Positions 1 to 12,579 are shown, counted from the first letter of the stretch. The stretch: DNA of 64,000 nt from Rhinopithecus roxellana (GCF_007565055.1 NC_044566.1:59131332-59195331); one strand, 5' to 3'. Numbers and translations are program-made. The notes: generated from the letters alone by a model not told the origin.

Positions 1-645
1 CTTCCCGAGTCCAAGTGATCTCATTGTTCAGTTCCCATCTATGAGTGAGAACATGCGGTGTTTGGTTTTCTGTTCTTGTGATAGTTTGCTAAGAATGATG
101 GTTTCCAGCTGCATCCATGTCCCTACAAAGGACGCAAACTCATCCTTTTTTATGGCTGCATAGTATTCCATGGTGTATATGTGCCACATTTTCTTAATCC
201 AGTCTGTCACTGATGGACATTTGGGTTGATTCCAAGTCTTTGCTATTGTGAATAGTGCCACAATAAACATACATGTGCGTGTGTCTTTATAGCAGCATGA
301 TTTATAATCCTTTGGGTATATACCCAGTAGTGGGATGGCTGGGTCATGTGGTACATCTAGTTCTAGATCCTTGAGGAATCGCCATACTGTTTTCCATAGT
401 GGTTGAACTAGTTTACAGTCCCACCAACAGTGTAAAAGTGTTCCTATTTCTCCACATCCTCTCCAGCACCTGTTGTTTCCTGATTTTTTAATGATTGCCA
501 TTCTAACTGGTGTGAGATGGTATCTCATTGTGGTTTTGATTTGCATTTCTCTGATGGCAAGTGATGATGAGCATTTTTTCATGTGTCTGTTGGCTGTATG
601 AATGTCTTCTTTAAGAATGTTGAATATTGGCCCCCACTCTCTTCT
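1..645 (-). mobile_element. Young L1 (L1PA-like) 3' portion, antisense, internally deleted
   Basis: The minus strand carries the 3' end of L1 ORF2 with an intact reading frame down to a stop at 28-30, then the start of the L1 3' UTR, which runs off the left edge. Upstream of ORF2 (606-645 on the plus strand) the sequence switches to about 35 bases of L1 ORF1. The intervening part of L1 is missing. The 5' end of the copy lies at about 645, against an older L1M. High similarity to modern L1 and the open frame indicate a fairly young copy. Target-site duplications cannot be checked because the 3' end is outside the window. Confidence 0.9.
28..645 (-). pseudogene. L1 ORF2 C-terminal fragment fused in frame to an ORF1 remnant
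   Basis: The frame from the methionine at 582 to the stop at 28 encodes 184 residues of the ORF2p C-terminal region, including the cysteine-rich segment (CWRGCGEIGTLLHCWWDC) near residues 39-56. Reading upstream from that methionine, the frame stays open into sequence encoding REWGPIFNILKE, which belongs to L1 ORF1p. The seam lies in a TTCTTT shared by both sources at 607-612. Endonuclease and reverse transcriptase domains are absent, so this is a dead fragment. It is not a host gene. Confidence 0.85.
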
Positions 646-1500
646 CCATCTCCAGAACTTTTTAATTATCCCAGACTAAAACTTGTACTCATTAAGCATC
701 AAATTCCCATTCCCCAGCCCCTGGAAACCACCATTTCTACTTTTTGTCTGTATGAATTTGACAACTCAGAGTACCTCATACAAGTGGAATCATGTATTAT
801 TTTCCTTTTATGACTAGCTGATTTCACTTAGCATAATGTCTTCAAGGTTTATCAATGTTGTAATATGCACCAGAATTTCCTTCCTTTTAAAGGCTGAATA
901 ATATTTTACTGTAGGTATATATCACATTTTGCTTAATCATTCATCTAGTGATGAACATTTGGGTTTCTTCCACATTTTGGTTCTTGTGCATAATGCAGTT
1001 ATGGATATGGGTGTAAATATCTGTTCGAATCCCTTATTTCAATTACGTGGGGTATATATTCAGCAATGGAATTGCTGGATCACATGGAAATTCTATTTTT
1101 AATTCTTTGAGTAATTTTTATACTGTTTTCCATAGTGGCTTTGCCATTCTACATTCCTACCAGCAGTGTGAAGATTCCAATTTCTCTACATTCTCACTAA
1201 CACTTATTTTCTCTGTGTGTGTGTGTGTTTAATAACAGCCTCCTAATGGTATAGGTCTGAGATGGTATCTCATTGTTTTGATTCACATTTCCCTACTGAT
1301 TGAAGATATTGAGCATCTTTTCATGTGCTTGTTGGCCATTTGTATATCTTATTGGCAGAAATATCTATTCAAATTCTTTGCCCACTTTTTAATTGGGTTC
1401 CTTGCTGTTGTTGAGTTTTAGGAATTCTTTATATGTGCTGAATATTAACCCTTCTTAGATCTGTAACTTGCAAATATTTCCTACCACATTGGCTTTTTTT
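646..1500 (-). mobile_element. Old L1M-type LINE fragment, antisense
   Basis: The plus strand shows degenerate antisense L1 landmarks in the usual order: cccctggaaaccaccatt, cacttagcataatgtc, ggctgaataatatttta, atttgggtttcttccac and gagatggtatctcattg. All frames are broken by stops and indels. Divergence is much higher than in the adjacent young L1. A short TG tract sits inside it near 1212-1228. The right edge is approximate. Confidence 0.85.
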
Positions 1501-3265
1501 CTCTGTCTGCAGCGTCCTTTGTTATAGGAACTGTTCAAAGAACAAATGAACCTAACTATAGTGCTTTCAAATGGTGTCTAATAAATATTTATATTTTTAA
1601 TTTGAATTGTTAAACGATGCTTAATGATTTATCACTGTGCTTAAATTTACAATGAAACCTGACTAAAATTAACTTTGCTTTAAAATTATTTTGGTCAAAT
1701 CCAATGAGATCGGGGAATGCCAAATAGAATTGTGAACATCTTCAGGCTTGAGCTCTGTTTGGGGTGCACAAAGGAAGCTTCAAAACATAGACTGACAATG
1801 TCCCATCATTGTCCTTAGATTTAAAATCTTAACACTTACACAGGGAGGCTTTGAATATTACTTGCTAGTGTATGGCAAGAAAGATTAGGAAGTATTTGTA
1901 GTACAATTGGAGGAACGTTTAAATTCCTGTGTTTGGTTAGGGGTTGTAGCATAATAAAAGTCAAATGAAAAATAGAAAGTAGCTCTGAAAGAAATAAACT
2001 TTCAGAGAAGTAAGGGTGTTTATAAAAATTCAGAATGTACCCTGAAGCATGACCTCTGTTGGTCTTAATGTCATCAAATTCATCATTGATATGGCAGTAG
2101 CAAATGAGAAAAGCTAGTGGACATTTGTGGGGTAATGAAAACAAAAGGATAGTTATTTATTTTTTCTGAATTGTATTATTTGGCTAATTTATAGGCCAAG
2201 AAAACTACTAATAATAGCCAAAACAATCCTGTCTCAGTTTTACTTTCTCACACTCTGGCCTTTCTGCTTTGTGATTTATTTTTAACTCAAGAACTTCCTA
2301 CCACAAACTCTCATTAGGCTATAGAGTCACATTGGTTGTATATGGCTATAACCATGTGCCTTCTGTGGAATAGTTTAATGGAAATTCAGTCGGTCCATGT
2401 TTGAAAGGATTACATAAAACTTCTTTGAATAATTAGCACAGCATCCCAACAAAGGGTTAGTTGATTTTTTTCCAATGAAAGGTCAGACAAGAGAAAGTCA
2501 TTTAGAAGGCATATAAGATTGCTTTCCTGGGGTCATTTTCATTCTGAATTATGGAAACAACTTCAAAGACATGAGTCAATCTCTTAGTATTTTTTGGTAC
2601 AAAACATTACTATTGAGTAACTGTAGTTCAGTGACAACATCTTCACTGGATTAACATAAATGAGAGCTAATAATGGTGCATTCATGCACATATGTAGGTG
2701 TATTCAAAGGGTATGTGTGAGGACATTAGCCAGCGTCATTCTTAGCCCTTCATTATGACTCCCTATTTACTCAACCCCTGACTTTATGATGAATGATCCA
2801 TTTGGAATGAACTTTTTGTGCCCTTTCAGATATATAGAGGTTACATATGTCCCCCTGACTGCTTACGTCTAATACTTTCAACTTTTTTCTGGCTTTTCTA
2901 GACTCTTTCACTAACCTTTGTTTTGAAGTGATTTGTCTGATTGCTTTCATTAAAAGGGGTTAAACATGAATAGAGAGTCAGAGTGGGGAATCCATAGGCC
3001 CTCACACTTCTTTCTGATTGGTTGCTTAAGTCGAAAATGTGGCAGGTGTTTCTGAGATGCAACCACTTCTTTCAAGTTTCTTTGTCTGAACTTTCATTGG
3101 AATTCAAACAGAAATAAATTTCATGATGACATTTTCCTAATTTCAGTTCTGAAATAGAAGAAATATGGTATTGTATAAAAACCCCAAATTGAAAATGAGG
3201 AGTCCATGCATTAGGTATAAAACGTGTACCTGTAATTATATGATTTTAGAAAAGAGACCTCAGAG
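1501..3265. other. Unique non-coding sequence, nothing recognised
   Basis: AT-rich sequence with no repeat family recognised by eye. A 102-residue minus-strand ORF at 1836-2144 resembles no family I know and has no coding signature. Confidence 0.5.
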
Positions 3266-3390
3266 GATCTCCGCTTTGTTTCTCACTTTACACATGAGAA
3301 AGCAAATGAGAGCTGGTGAGTTTAAGGGACCAACCAAACGTTCTCTAGCTCATCAATGACAGCGCACGGATGAGAATTCAGGGAGCAGGA
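3266..3390 (-). mobile_element. MIR fragment, antisense
   Basis: The reverse complement keeps the MIR order. On the plus strand it reads as a tttacacatgagaaag block, then a diverged acacagct segment and gatgagaattcag. It is old and diverged, and edges are approximate. Confidence 0.55.
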
Positions 3391-4080
3391 GGGAACTCAG
3401 TGCAGTGTCCTTTTTACTATTGCATATCACCTTCCTTCAGTGAGTCCTTTTCCGAAGCAGCATACTAATCAATTCTTGCCTTTTTAATCAGACAAACCCT
3501 GTGCAAAGATGAAATCAAAAGATTATTTCTTTGTTATATGTTGAAATTTTTCTTAACCTTCACCGTGAAAAAACAATGCTTAAAATAGCAAATATTTTTG
3601 ACAAGGTGACAAAATGCTGTCTGGTAGGTAGGAAATCCTTAATGGCATCAGTCTAAAATACATAGTGGTTGACAACTTCATACACAGACCCAAAGAGGGT
3701 CCACTTTCTCAGAGGCTTTTCAGAAAGGACATAGTGTCTAACAGAGGTTTAACCAGAGAAGATATGGAAAGAAAAAACAAGAGCTGACCTTTTCTATAGC
3801 ATACTTTCAGATGTTAGTAAGGGTGAGAATAGACAAGACTAGGATAGCATTTGAGAGTATCTCTTTGCTCAGATGGTAGAAGCATTGACATTGAAGGAGG
3901 AAAGATAATGAAATCCTTTCTTTTATTGAGGAGGAGCCCATGTACAATTTCTGGGAGCATATTTCATACCAGTTTATTTAGAGATGAAGTGAATTGATCT
4001 TGATTGTGAGACAGATTTTTAGACAAAACTAATTATTTCTTTGAAATTATTTTTTCTATGCTTAAAGAAAATGTCAGTGT
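3391..4080. other. Unique non-coding sequence, nothing recognised
   Basis: No repeat or exon-like structure seen. The composition is AT-rich with scattered short A and T runs. Confidence 0.5.
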
Positions 4081-4370
4081 GACTGGGAGTGGTTGCTCAC
4101 ACGTGTAATCTCAGCACTTTGGGAGGCCGAGACAGGAGGATCACCTGAGGTCAGAGTTAAAGACCAGCCTGGCCAACATGGTGAAACCCGTCTCTACCAA
4201 AAATACAAAACTTAGCCCAGCATGGTGGTGGGTGCCTGTAACCGTAGCCGAGGCATGAGAATCGCTTGAACCCAGGAGGCGGAGTTGCAGTGAGCCAAGA
4301 TCATGCCACTACACTCCAGCCTGGGCGACAGAATGAGATTCTGTCTCAAAAAAAAAAAAAAAAAAAAAGA
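4081..4370 (+). mobile_element. Alu, plus orientation
   Basis: It has a degraded 5' end (gactgggagtggttgctcac), both monomers, and a pure A tail of about 21 bases ending at 4368. The divergence suggests an older Alu (S or J) rather than Y. Confidence 0.9.
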
Positions 4371-4784
4371 ACACGAAAAGGAAAGAAAATATGTCAAAGG
4401 AAAGCAGAGTGACATTCAGAAAATATAATTTTGTTTTACGTAAGAATGCTGCAAAATACCAGGATACTGATTAAATTATAACCAAACACCAAATAAATCC
4501 TAGGATATTTTTTAAATGCTACTAGCAGTGTTGTACGTGTATTTCTTCTTCTGAAACTAATTGTACCGTGAAAACCATTGTTCCCTATTCTCCCGACCCT
4601 GCTGAGAGTGAGAGATGTATGGAAATTCAGCAAAAGTGACCCATAAATATCAAAATTAATTCATTCTAGGAATTCATTTGATTCTGGGAGGATCAAATCA
4701 TTTATTTGATTCTAAAAGGATCAAAGGTGGTTAGTATAGCTGTTTACAATAGATTCAGTTAAAAAAGCTCCCAGTGATTGATGG
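4371..4784. other. Unique non-coding sequence, nothing recognised
   Basis: There is a short internal similarity between the tttgattctgggaggatcaaa and tttgattctaaaaggatcaaa segments near 4677-4725. It is otherwise featureless. Confidence 0.45.
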
Positions 4785-4955
4785 TTTTACGTGCCAGGCC
4801 CTGTTCTAGGTACTTTACAAATATGATCTTATTTAATCTTTGCAACTGTCCTATGAGGCGGGGAAAATTATTATCCCCATTTTACAGATAAGAAAGCAGA
4901 AACACCACAGAAGCTATAACTTGTTCCAGCAAATAGCAGAGCTCAACTGGAAAAC
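4785..4955 (-). mobile_element. MIR, antisense
   Basis: The plus strand reads gtgccaggccctgttctagg, then cctatgaggcggg, ccccattttacagataag and a degraded core. This is the MIR consensus in reverse complement. Confidence 0.75.
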
Positions 4956-5117
4956 ATCTAGGATAAAGGCCATGAACAATATGCTTATGTACTTTATCAT
5001 GCAGCTTCCATCTATTTCTAATATTTAGAGCTATCATGATAATTTGTCTTTTGAATGTAACGCTAGAAACATCTGGAGAAATTAAGTTTAAAAAATTTAA
5101 AGCTTATGAACCGAACA

Positions 5118-5262
5118 ATATTTCTTGAATCACTTAACAGATGTTTATTGAGGGTCAACTGTGAGCCAAGCCCAGGGATTGTCTTTTCCATTAATGATAA
5201 GTATCTCTCAAAGCAAGGGAAATTTCTTTCAACTGCCTTAAAAAAAAAAAAAAAAAAAAAAC
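5118..5262 (-). mobile_element. L2/MIR tail fragment and an A tract
   Basis: The segment agatgtttattgagggtcaactgtgagccaagcccaggg matches the reversed 3' end shared by L2 and MIR. A run of about 22 A's follows at 5241-5262. Confidence 0.5.
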
Positions 5263-6354
5263 CCTGTATGTAAAAAATATATATAATGCACGTATATGTA
5301 CATGTATGAACATATATACACATTTTAAAGCAAATAGCAAGTGAGCATTCAGGTCCTTTGTACAAGCCTAAAACAAGTGACATTTGATTAGAAGAAAAAT
5401 ATGTTCTCAAGTTGATTTCCATTTGCCTTGAACTACTAGATCTGTTTCCACACCATTAACTTTGCTCAGGACAGACAAATAAGGATCCATTAGAAAACGT
5501 TCTTAACTTAAATGTAAGCTTTTTTGAAGTGGGCATTATTTTTTTGGTAACTAACGTCAAGTGTACTGAAATGGAATAAAGATGGTGATTTTTCAAGGTA
5601 TTTGAAGGGAGAAAGCCTCAGCAAGAGTGGTATGCATTTTCACTGCAAAAGGCCAGATTTAATTTGGCAGTGGAGATCAAGGAGCAGGTAAGATTTCATC
5701 TGCGTCAGCAGTAAAAGGAAACAACAGAGGCACCTGCCAAATGTCTCAGTTCTTTCAGAAGCTGACAAGGGTGGGAGGAGGCTACTTCTGAATTGGTCTA
5801 GGATGCCCGATGAGGCTAAACAGAAGTAAAGATTTTACCCCGCTTGTAGAGTGGCGGGATAAAATGCAGAACAATACCGACGCCAATGCATTTTATGGGA
5901 CGTATAGGGAAAAATTATTTATTTGTTCACTTGAAACTCAAATTGAACTAGGCATCCTGTGTGTCTATTTGCTAAATCTGGTAGCCCCATTCACTTCCCA
6001 AATCTGCAGCTCACCCGGGCTCCAAGCTACTGGTGGCTCCCATGATCTTCGTCAGAGATGCCATTAGGGGATATATATGGATTGTGCTGGAATCTCTAAT
6101 GAGGAATATATGGAGGGCCTTCCAGAAGAGTTTCCTGGAGGCTGGAAATTCCTGCCTGCCTAACCCCATGGGAGACACACTAAATGTTGGGCCGGCTTCT
6201 GTGAGTGCTGCTTGGAGGAGGGTTAGTTGGCTTGCCTCATATCCGCAGCCACCACCTTGTTTCTGTGCAGACTGTCATTCTCAAAGCTTTCCCAGTCTAC
6301 ACTCTTGTTTAAGACCCTTCACAGCACAGTCCCTTTTGTTCCTATGTTGCTATC
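5263..6354. other. Unique non-coding sequence, nothing recognised
   Basis: It contains TA/CA-rich sequence at 5275-5320 and two short plus-strand ORFs at 5810-6067 and 6033-6359. They overlap in different frames and resemble no known protein. No repeat family recognised. Confidence 0.45.
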
Positions 6355-6645
6355 TCTAGCACCAAGCACAGAGCCCAGGATATAGTAGATGTCCAGTAAA
6401 TGTTTCCTGAACTTGATGTTTTCAAAGGTGGTGGTGCTGTTGCTGCTGCTGTTTCTTGCTAAAAACAGCAAGGAGGAAACAGGGATAAATTGTTCCATCC
6501 TGGTCACCCATTATTTTTCTTAATTTTTGAAAGCCCATAGTGAAAGACAGAGCTGCATGCATATAATGCCTTTACACTATGTGTCCAACACAGTGTCTGG
6601 TACACAGAAGGTACCCAACAAATATTTGTTGAGTGAGTGAATGTT
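6355..6645 (+). mobile_element. Two L2/MIR 3' end fragments
   Basis: Segments at about 6355-6412 and 6575-6640 each resemble the conserved LINE2/MIR 3' end (cacagtgtctggtacacag, then caacaaatatttgttgagtg). Between them is a short GGTGGT/GCTGCTGCTG tract at 6427-6452. Confidence 0.6.
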
Positions 6646-8284
6646 AATTATGACATTTGAGTATAAAGAGTGCTGGCATAGATCTATCTACGATTCTCAG
6701 AGAGTACCATTTCACTGAAAGAGCTTTCCTATGTTATAGGCACTGGGCCAGGATCGAGGAGGGAGGCTGGTTAGATGTGACCTAGCTCGGGACACATTGA
6801 GAAGAGTTGGTGGGGGTTTCAAGGAGGAAGTGGAGGCAGATATGAGTCATGGGGTTTACTCCCCTGAGATAAGGAGTGTTTGAAGTAAGCGGGAGAGACT
6901 GGGGTACAAGCAGTACCAAACAGCAGTAATAAGAAAAAGAGGAAGGAAACCCCAAACCACATTATCAGGAAGCTAAGGAGAGTTCTTATAGTTACTGGGC
7001 CCTTGGAGCACGTTTTCCAAATGGCCACATATCTGGCCATGACAGATGTAAATGCACTAATTGTGAGAGATTACTAAATCCTTAAATTCACCTAAAACGA
7101 CACACTTTCTTAAATGTAGTTCAATTTGAAATCCTTATCACACTTCACTACAACACTGGATACAGGCAGGAAAAAAATACTTTCAGTGAGAACTGAGTTT
7201 TCCCTAAAATTGCCTCTAATTGATTTACATTATATAATAAGATAAAGGCATGCTAGATAGGCAGCCTGATGCCATCTTACTTTGGGATGCTTTTCTCATG
7301 AGGATGAAAGCAGAAATAGACCAGCTTAAAGCAAACCTAACAGTGGGACACTCAAGAATTAAACAAATGGCTGTGAAACCGTAAGGAACTTACTGCGGGG
7401 GGTTCTAATACATGAGGTATGTTTTATTGTTGTTTTTACTATTTGTCCTTTTTTTTTTTTTTTTTTTGAGAGCTACTCACCTTTGGGAAGTGATAGTTTT
7501 AATCTTTTTTCTCCTTACTTCAGTTTACTGGATCGCAGATATCATAGACTGAATTTAATTGAAGCCAGCTTGTATGTGTCATTGATTAACTGTTTAAGGC
7601 AGAGAACTGTCTGCAGGTTTCAAAACTCAGTTTGAAGTTTTTACCCAAATGTGTGCTTTATTAGAAATAAATTGAAAGAAGATCTGGAAACAGCTGGAAA
7701 CTTTCTTTTTTTATGTCTAACATACATTTTGTAAAAGAAAAGCAGTCAAAAATTAAGTCATTTGGACTATGATAAAGCTCATCTCTGACCTGATAAAAAA
7801 TATGCTTTTCCCTTGTTCTTGATATATTATCTCCAAAGCGGCAGAAGAATCGTGAATGTGCATGCTGTTAATGCTGCCATTAATCACTTGGCTATATACT
7901 GATTTCAATGTATTTTTAAGGCAGACATAGACTACCAGATACTTAAGTGGTATTCTCTCACAGGCCATGGGTAACCTCCTGTCCTATGACTCAAAATCCC
8001 TCATACAGAATAAACTTTTAGCTTGAATCCAAAAGGTTAGCTTTCATAAGAGTTCATCTTTGAACCCCCAGCAATAAGCTCCTTTCACTAAATGTTGATA
8101 TAATATCCGGCCTATCAAATGAAATCAGTGTTTGATGTTTATGAAACTCATAGGACTGTACAAACGTGCTATTTTATAAGGCATTAATCCAGAGGTCCAA
8201 TAATATGTACAGTGAAGTTTATCTTGACAGGTGAATCAACTCATTGCTAAGGAAAATAGCCGGACAATACTATCCTTGTTACTG
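6646..8284. other. Unique non-coding sequence with one T tract
   Basis: No transposon or exon recognised over 1.6 kb apart from a run of 19 T's at 7449-7467. The lack of recognisable repeats makes it a candidate for a comparative conservation check. Confidence 0.5.
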
Positions 8285-8380
8285 AGCTGCAGGTGTTTAA
8301 AGAGCTTAGTGAACTAAGGGGGAAATTTCCCAGCATCACATAGCAGGAATGAATGGTAGGGAAGGAAGCAAATCTTGGTT
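8285..8380 (-). mobile_element. Possible MIR fragment, antisense
   Basis: Weak resemblance to the reversed MIR core around gcatcacatagcaggaatgaa. Low confidence. Confidence 0.35.
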
Positions 8381-10327
8381 AGTTGGTTAGGCAGGTGTTT
8401 AGAAAATTTCAAAGGGAAAATAGAAATCTAAAATCCAAAGCAGGTACCTGATTAAGTTTTTATGGCCATATTAGAAATAATAAAAGAGCTACGGTTAGAA
8501 ACAGGAAGATGAAGTTATTTCTTTCTAAATAATCTTTTTTAGAATAATAAAGTGAAAGTTTTGGAGATAACCTCGCTCTGAAAATTTACAGTGTCCAGAT
8601 TACAGGGAATTCAGTTATCTAAAAACAAACATACTGGCTATCAGCCTCTGAAATGTTTGTTAAATCCCTTCAGGGTCTGTGACAGAGTTCTATCCTTGAT
8701 CCTGTCTTTCTTAAGCTAACTGTAGTAGAATGGCAAGTAGTATTATTTGCAAGCATTTTTGACAACAGGACAATAGTAGTCCAGTGATATAGACATATAG
8801 GTGATATATTCATTGACATACTGAGCAAGTATAAGCCATTCTGTATCTATGATACTATACCTAGAAAAAAATTCTATATAACCCTGTGATAAGTCTCCAA
8901 CCAGCATTTTTAAGAAAATACTTGCCTAAAATTTTAAAAAGAAAACTATCGATGGATGTCTTTTCAGTATGCTAATAATACCTTAATAAAAATATTTTAA
9001 AACATGAGGGTGGCACCAAAAATAAAATAAAAGCATTGAAAAGAAATTAGGAAAAGAACAGAAAGGGATTTGTCAGCAGCAGCAATTAATGGCTCAAATG
9101 AAAACTACTATGTTTTATAATTGTACCAAGAAAACCATGTTAAGTAGAGAGAAGACAATCAGCAAAATGTTTTACTGGTCCAACACCTGACCTGCAATGA
9201 ATTTATAGTTCATGGGTGAGGGTTACAGTGAGCATGATTTATTCTTCATGGTATTAAAACCTGAAGAATTGCATTTAGTATTTAACTCTCTCACTGTTCA
9301 TCTACAAAGCCCCTTTGATGAAATCATGGCATTTTATCTGCTAGATAATCTTATGTTCACTCTTGGCTGCTACTACCTAAGGGTCAAGGAGGGAAATCTC
9401 AAGTCTTGCTACCCGCCTTATCTTCCTTGGCAGGGCTCCCTTCTCTAGCCCCGACTGTCGCCATCCAGCATCCTGAGGTGTTCAGATGCACAGTTTAACC
9501 TTATAACTGTGCAGTGAATGCAGAGGCACCAGCTGTGTACTGTTGATGCACATGAGAAGCCTACCTTTATTTTGCCTAGTTCCCTTTGCTCGATTAAAGC
9601 CTCTAAAAACATCTCCTTCCAGCATCTCTTGTTACCAATTCCTGTTACTTTCTAGATTTCTCTATTAGGAGCCTCAAGGCTGTGGATGTTTGTTTGGTCC
9701 ACCTCTTCCCACCCTTCCCCACAGACGCCCCCATTCCCTTCAGCCTCCATTTCTTACCCTCATCTCTTAGGAACCCGGGACCTTTACTGCTTGAGTAAGC
9801 CTCAGTCCGTTCATTTTGTGATCATCTCACATTAATGTGGAAGGTGCCCAGCTGATTCGTCTCCAGAGTTTTTACCTCTTGCAGTCACCTCTCTCCAGAG
9901 TGAATTCCCTCAGTTTCTGTTCCTGCTCCAGCCCTTGGAGCCCCTCTCTGTTCTCCTGGTTTCATGTAACTGCTACCTTTCTTTTCTCATCCATATCCTA
10001 TAGTTTTTGCTCCTCTTTCTTTTTCTTAATCGTTATTCTATTCTCCTTTAAAACCACACACACCTTGCCCACAAGGAAGCTATATTTTCCCCTAAATTTT
10101 CCCCTTAAATTTTACAACATTTAAAAAAATACTGTATTCCCATTCAGACACACAACGAACTTGCACATTAAATTCATGATAAACTCTTAAATATTAAGAG
10201 TAACCGATTCATTTTTATTATATTTTTAAAATACTGATGACTGTGCATTTATCTTTTAACAAAGAACACTCCAAACTCCAACTTTGGTGTGAATGGAGTC
10301 AAGAGTTTATTTTACTATGTTTTTAAA
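8381..10327. other. Unique non-coding sequence with a pyrimidine-rich stretch
   Basis: Nothing coding was recognised. The section at about 9880-10100 is strongly C/T-rich on the plus strand, which creates a 95-residue ORF at 9837-10124 of low complexity. A short conserved piece of L2 could be present but I cannot support it. Confidence 0.45.
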
Positions 10328-10456
10328 TTTTATTTTTTGTTGAGATGGAGTCTCACATGTTGCTTAGATTGGTCTTGAACTCTTGGCCTCAAGCAATCCT
10401 TCTGGCTTGGCCTCCCAAAATGCTATGATTACAGGCTTGAGTCACTGTGCCTGGCT
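10328..10456 (-). mobile_element. Alu-type monomer (FLAM-like), antisense
   Basis: About 130 bases run from a T-rich head through gagatggagtctcacatgtt to ttacaggcttgagtcactg. Only one monomer is present, without the right-arm insert, so it looks like a free left Alu monomer or a deleted Alu. Confidence 0.75.
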
Positions 10457-10794
10457 GAGGGAGGGCGTTAATTTATGATAGCATTAGTTTAAGCAAGTGT
10501 AAAATGTAGATTTGAGCGGGGAGGACCTTAAGTAATGTTTTAAATTAATCAGCTTGATCAAATATTCCAAAACACTGTTCATTACATTCACCCATAATGC
10601 ATGGCTATTGTGAAATTTCCTGTCATTCATGGCTATTTAATCAATTGTGACTTAATAGTTATGTGTTTGTATGTACGTTTTCTATATTTTGAATGAATTA
10701 ATGCTAAATATTTCAACATTTGGAAGGATAATGCATCGGTATACCTAACTTCTTTAGCCCACTCTGCAGCCCCAGTTTTCAATTCTTAATTCAT
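10457..10794. other. Unique AT-rich non-coding sequence
   Basis: No feature recognised. Confidence 0.45.
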
Positions 10795-11125
10795 TCGGTC
10801 AATATATATTGAGCATTTATTATGTTTTATGAGCACTGCATTTGCCACTAGGGATGCAGACATTAAAAATCCACTTCCTACCCTCAGGAGGGTTATAATC
10901 CAATCTAGTAAGAGAACCGTTACTTTGTGAGGCTTAGGTATAACTTTAGAAAAGAAGAGTCAGTGTGCTCCAGGCAGGAGGAACATGTGCAAAGGCACTG
11001 AGGCAGAGAGTGTGGTGCATTCAAGGAACTACCAGTTCCTCTATTTCCCCTGTGAGCATCTGACAAGTGTTGGTGTTGAGGGTAAGAGGAAGAAAGCATA
11101 CCAGGGCCTTGAGGACAGTGATGAA
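10795..11125 (-). mobile_element. L2 LINE fragment, antisense
   Basis: The plus strand runs in reversed L2 order: tatattgagcatttattatg, agggatgcagacat, then caggcaggaggaacatgtgc and aaaggcactgaggcag. The wording is typical of the L2 3' end. Degenerate. Confidence 0.75.
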
Positions 11126-11724
11126 GATTTAAGCTAACCACTGTGACTGTTTCTGGAGAACAGGAACCAGACCCTGCTAGAGACAAGGCGAAGATTTTGC
11201 TGATAATTCTCACCCCATTGGCATCATGTCATCAGTCTGTGCAGTCTGGAACTTCATTGACAGTGTGTGGTGGCCTGCATGTAAGACTAGATAGAGGGGT
11301 TTTGCCAAACAGGCACAGAATAACTAAGAAATAAAATAGCTCTTTGTGTGCATGCATGTGTGTACTAAGAAAGTGTTTGAAAGTTTGGTTCACAGAGCTT
11401 AACCCAAGGCAAGGAGGGCATTGATGTCAAGGAAAAGGACTGATTAAGTAAAGGAAAGGCAAACGCAAAGATCACAAGACAAGATGAGGAATGCTAAAAG
11501 GATACAAGTACCATATGGAAGCTAGGTTCAGGATTCTGGAAGCACAGTGGTAGTGACTTGGCCCAGGGTGTGTCCCTGGGAGTAGGTGGGGTGAAGTGGA
11601 GTGGAGACAAAGGTCCTGGAGTTGTGAGTTGAAATATTTAAGCTCTCCAGGTGATGCAGGACAGACTCTTCTAGGATTGATAATTTCCGCTGATGGCACT
11701 AGCTTTCTTGGCAAATGACATGTG
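11126..11724. other. Unique non-coding sequence, nothing recognised
   Basis: Small ORFs on both strands (about 63-97 residues) show no family resemblance. Purine-rich in part (11540-11620). Confidence 0.45.
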
Positions 11725-12095
11725 ATTCCTTGAGCATCTAGTGTGCGTCAAACACTGCTCTAGGTGCTCGCAGTCAGTGTCTGGAAAGAAAGACAAGGTC
11801 CTTGCTCTTATGGAATTTACAATCTAGTGAAGGGGCAAGTCAAGCAAGGAATAAAAAATAATCACCAAATATTATGTGGACATATGTTCTGCTCAGAGTT
11901 TAGTGAAGTTTGATCATAAAATGGTCAGGAAAGGCTTCCAAAGAGGGGACAGCTATGCTAAGACCTAAAAGTTAAGAAAATCAAATTCAACAACCTATGT
12001 TGTTGTGGTGGTTGTCATTGTTGTTGTTGAGTTCACCATGTGCTGTGCAGTGTTCCAGGAACAGAGGATGCAAAGAGAAATAAAACAGACGTCCA
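11725..12095 (-). mobile_element. L2 LINE fragments, antisense
   Basis: 11725-11975 reads ttgagcatctagtgtgcgtc, cactgctctaggtgctcg and aggaaaggcttccaaagagg, the reversed L2 3' end. A second short piece (accatgtgctgtgcagtgtt) lies at about 12030-12095 after a GTTGTT-rich stretch. Confidence 0.7.
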
Positions 12096-12195
12096 GCGTT
12101 ACACAAAGAAAATAGAGCTATCAATAAAATCCATTAAATCCAAAAGATCTCCCAGGACTCCAAAGATGGATTTGGATTTGTAGTTTTTCCCTTAT

Positions 12196-12579
12196 TGATA
12201 TGGTTTGGATGTTTGTCCCCTCCAAATCTCATGTGCAAATGTGATTCCCAGTGTTGGAGGTGGAGCCTGGTGGGAGGTGATTGGATCACTCATGAATAGT
12301 TTAGCACCATCCCCTTGGTGATGAGTGAGTTCTCACTCAGTTAGTCCACACGAGAGCTGGTTGTTCCTCACCCTTGCTCTTGCTCTTGCCATGTGATCCT
12401 CCTGCCCCCTCCCCCTTCTGCCATGATTGTAAGCTTCCTGAGGCCCTCACCAGAAGCCAAGCAGATGTTGGTTCCACACTTGTACAGCCTGCAGAACAAC
12501 GAACCAATTAAATCTATTTTCTTTATAAATTACCCAGCTTCAGGTATTTCTTTATAGTGACACAAAGTGGCCTAACACA
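12196..12579 (+). mobile_element. MaLR LTR (MST/THE1-like), plus orientation
   Basis: It starts TGATATGGTTTGGATG and ends near CCTAACACA. Inside are tgggaggtgattggatca, agtgagttctcactc, the ccatgattgtaagcttcctg segment and an aattaaat signal near 12507. It has typical solitary LTR length. The coding-free solo LTR is probably a relic of recombination. Confidence 0.85.

Noticed and set aside
583..1232. Plus-strand ORFs of 61-76 residues
   Set aside because: They lie antisense to L1 sequence and are shadows.
4212..4415. Minus-strand ORF with Alu-type text (RLECSGMILAHCN)
   Set aside because: This is the well-known Alu-derived reading frame. The same pattern explains ORFs at 23383, 24537, 25276, 29996, 30537, 38946, 40357, 45772, 47081, 50741, 60978 and 63740.
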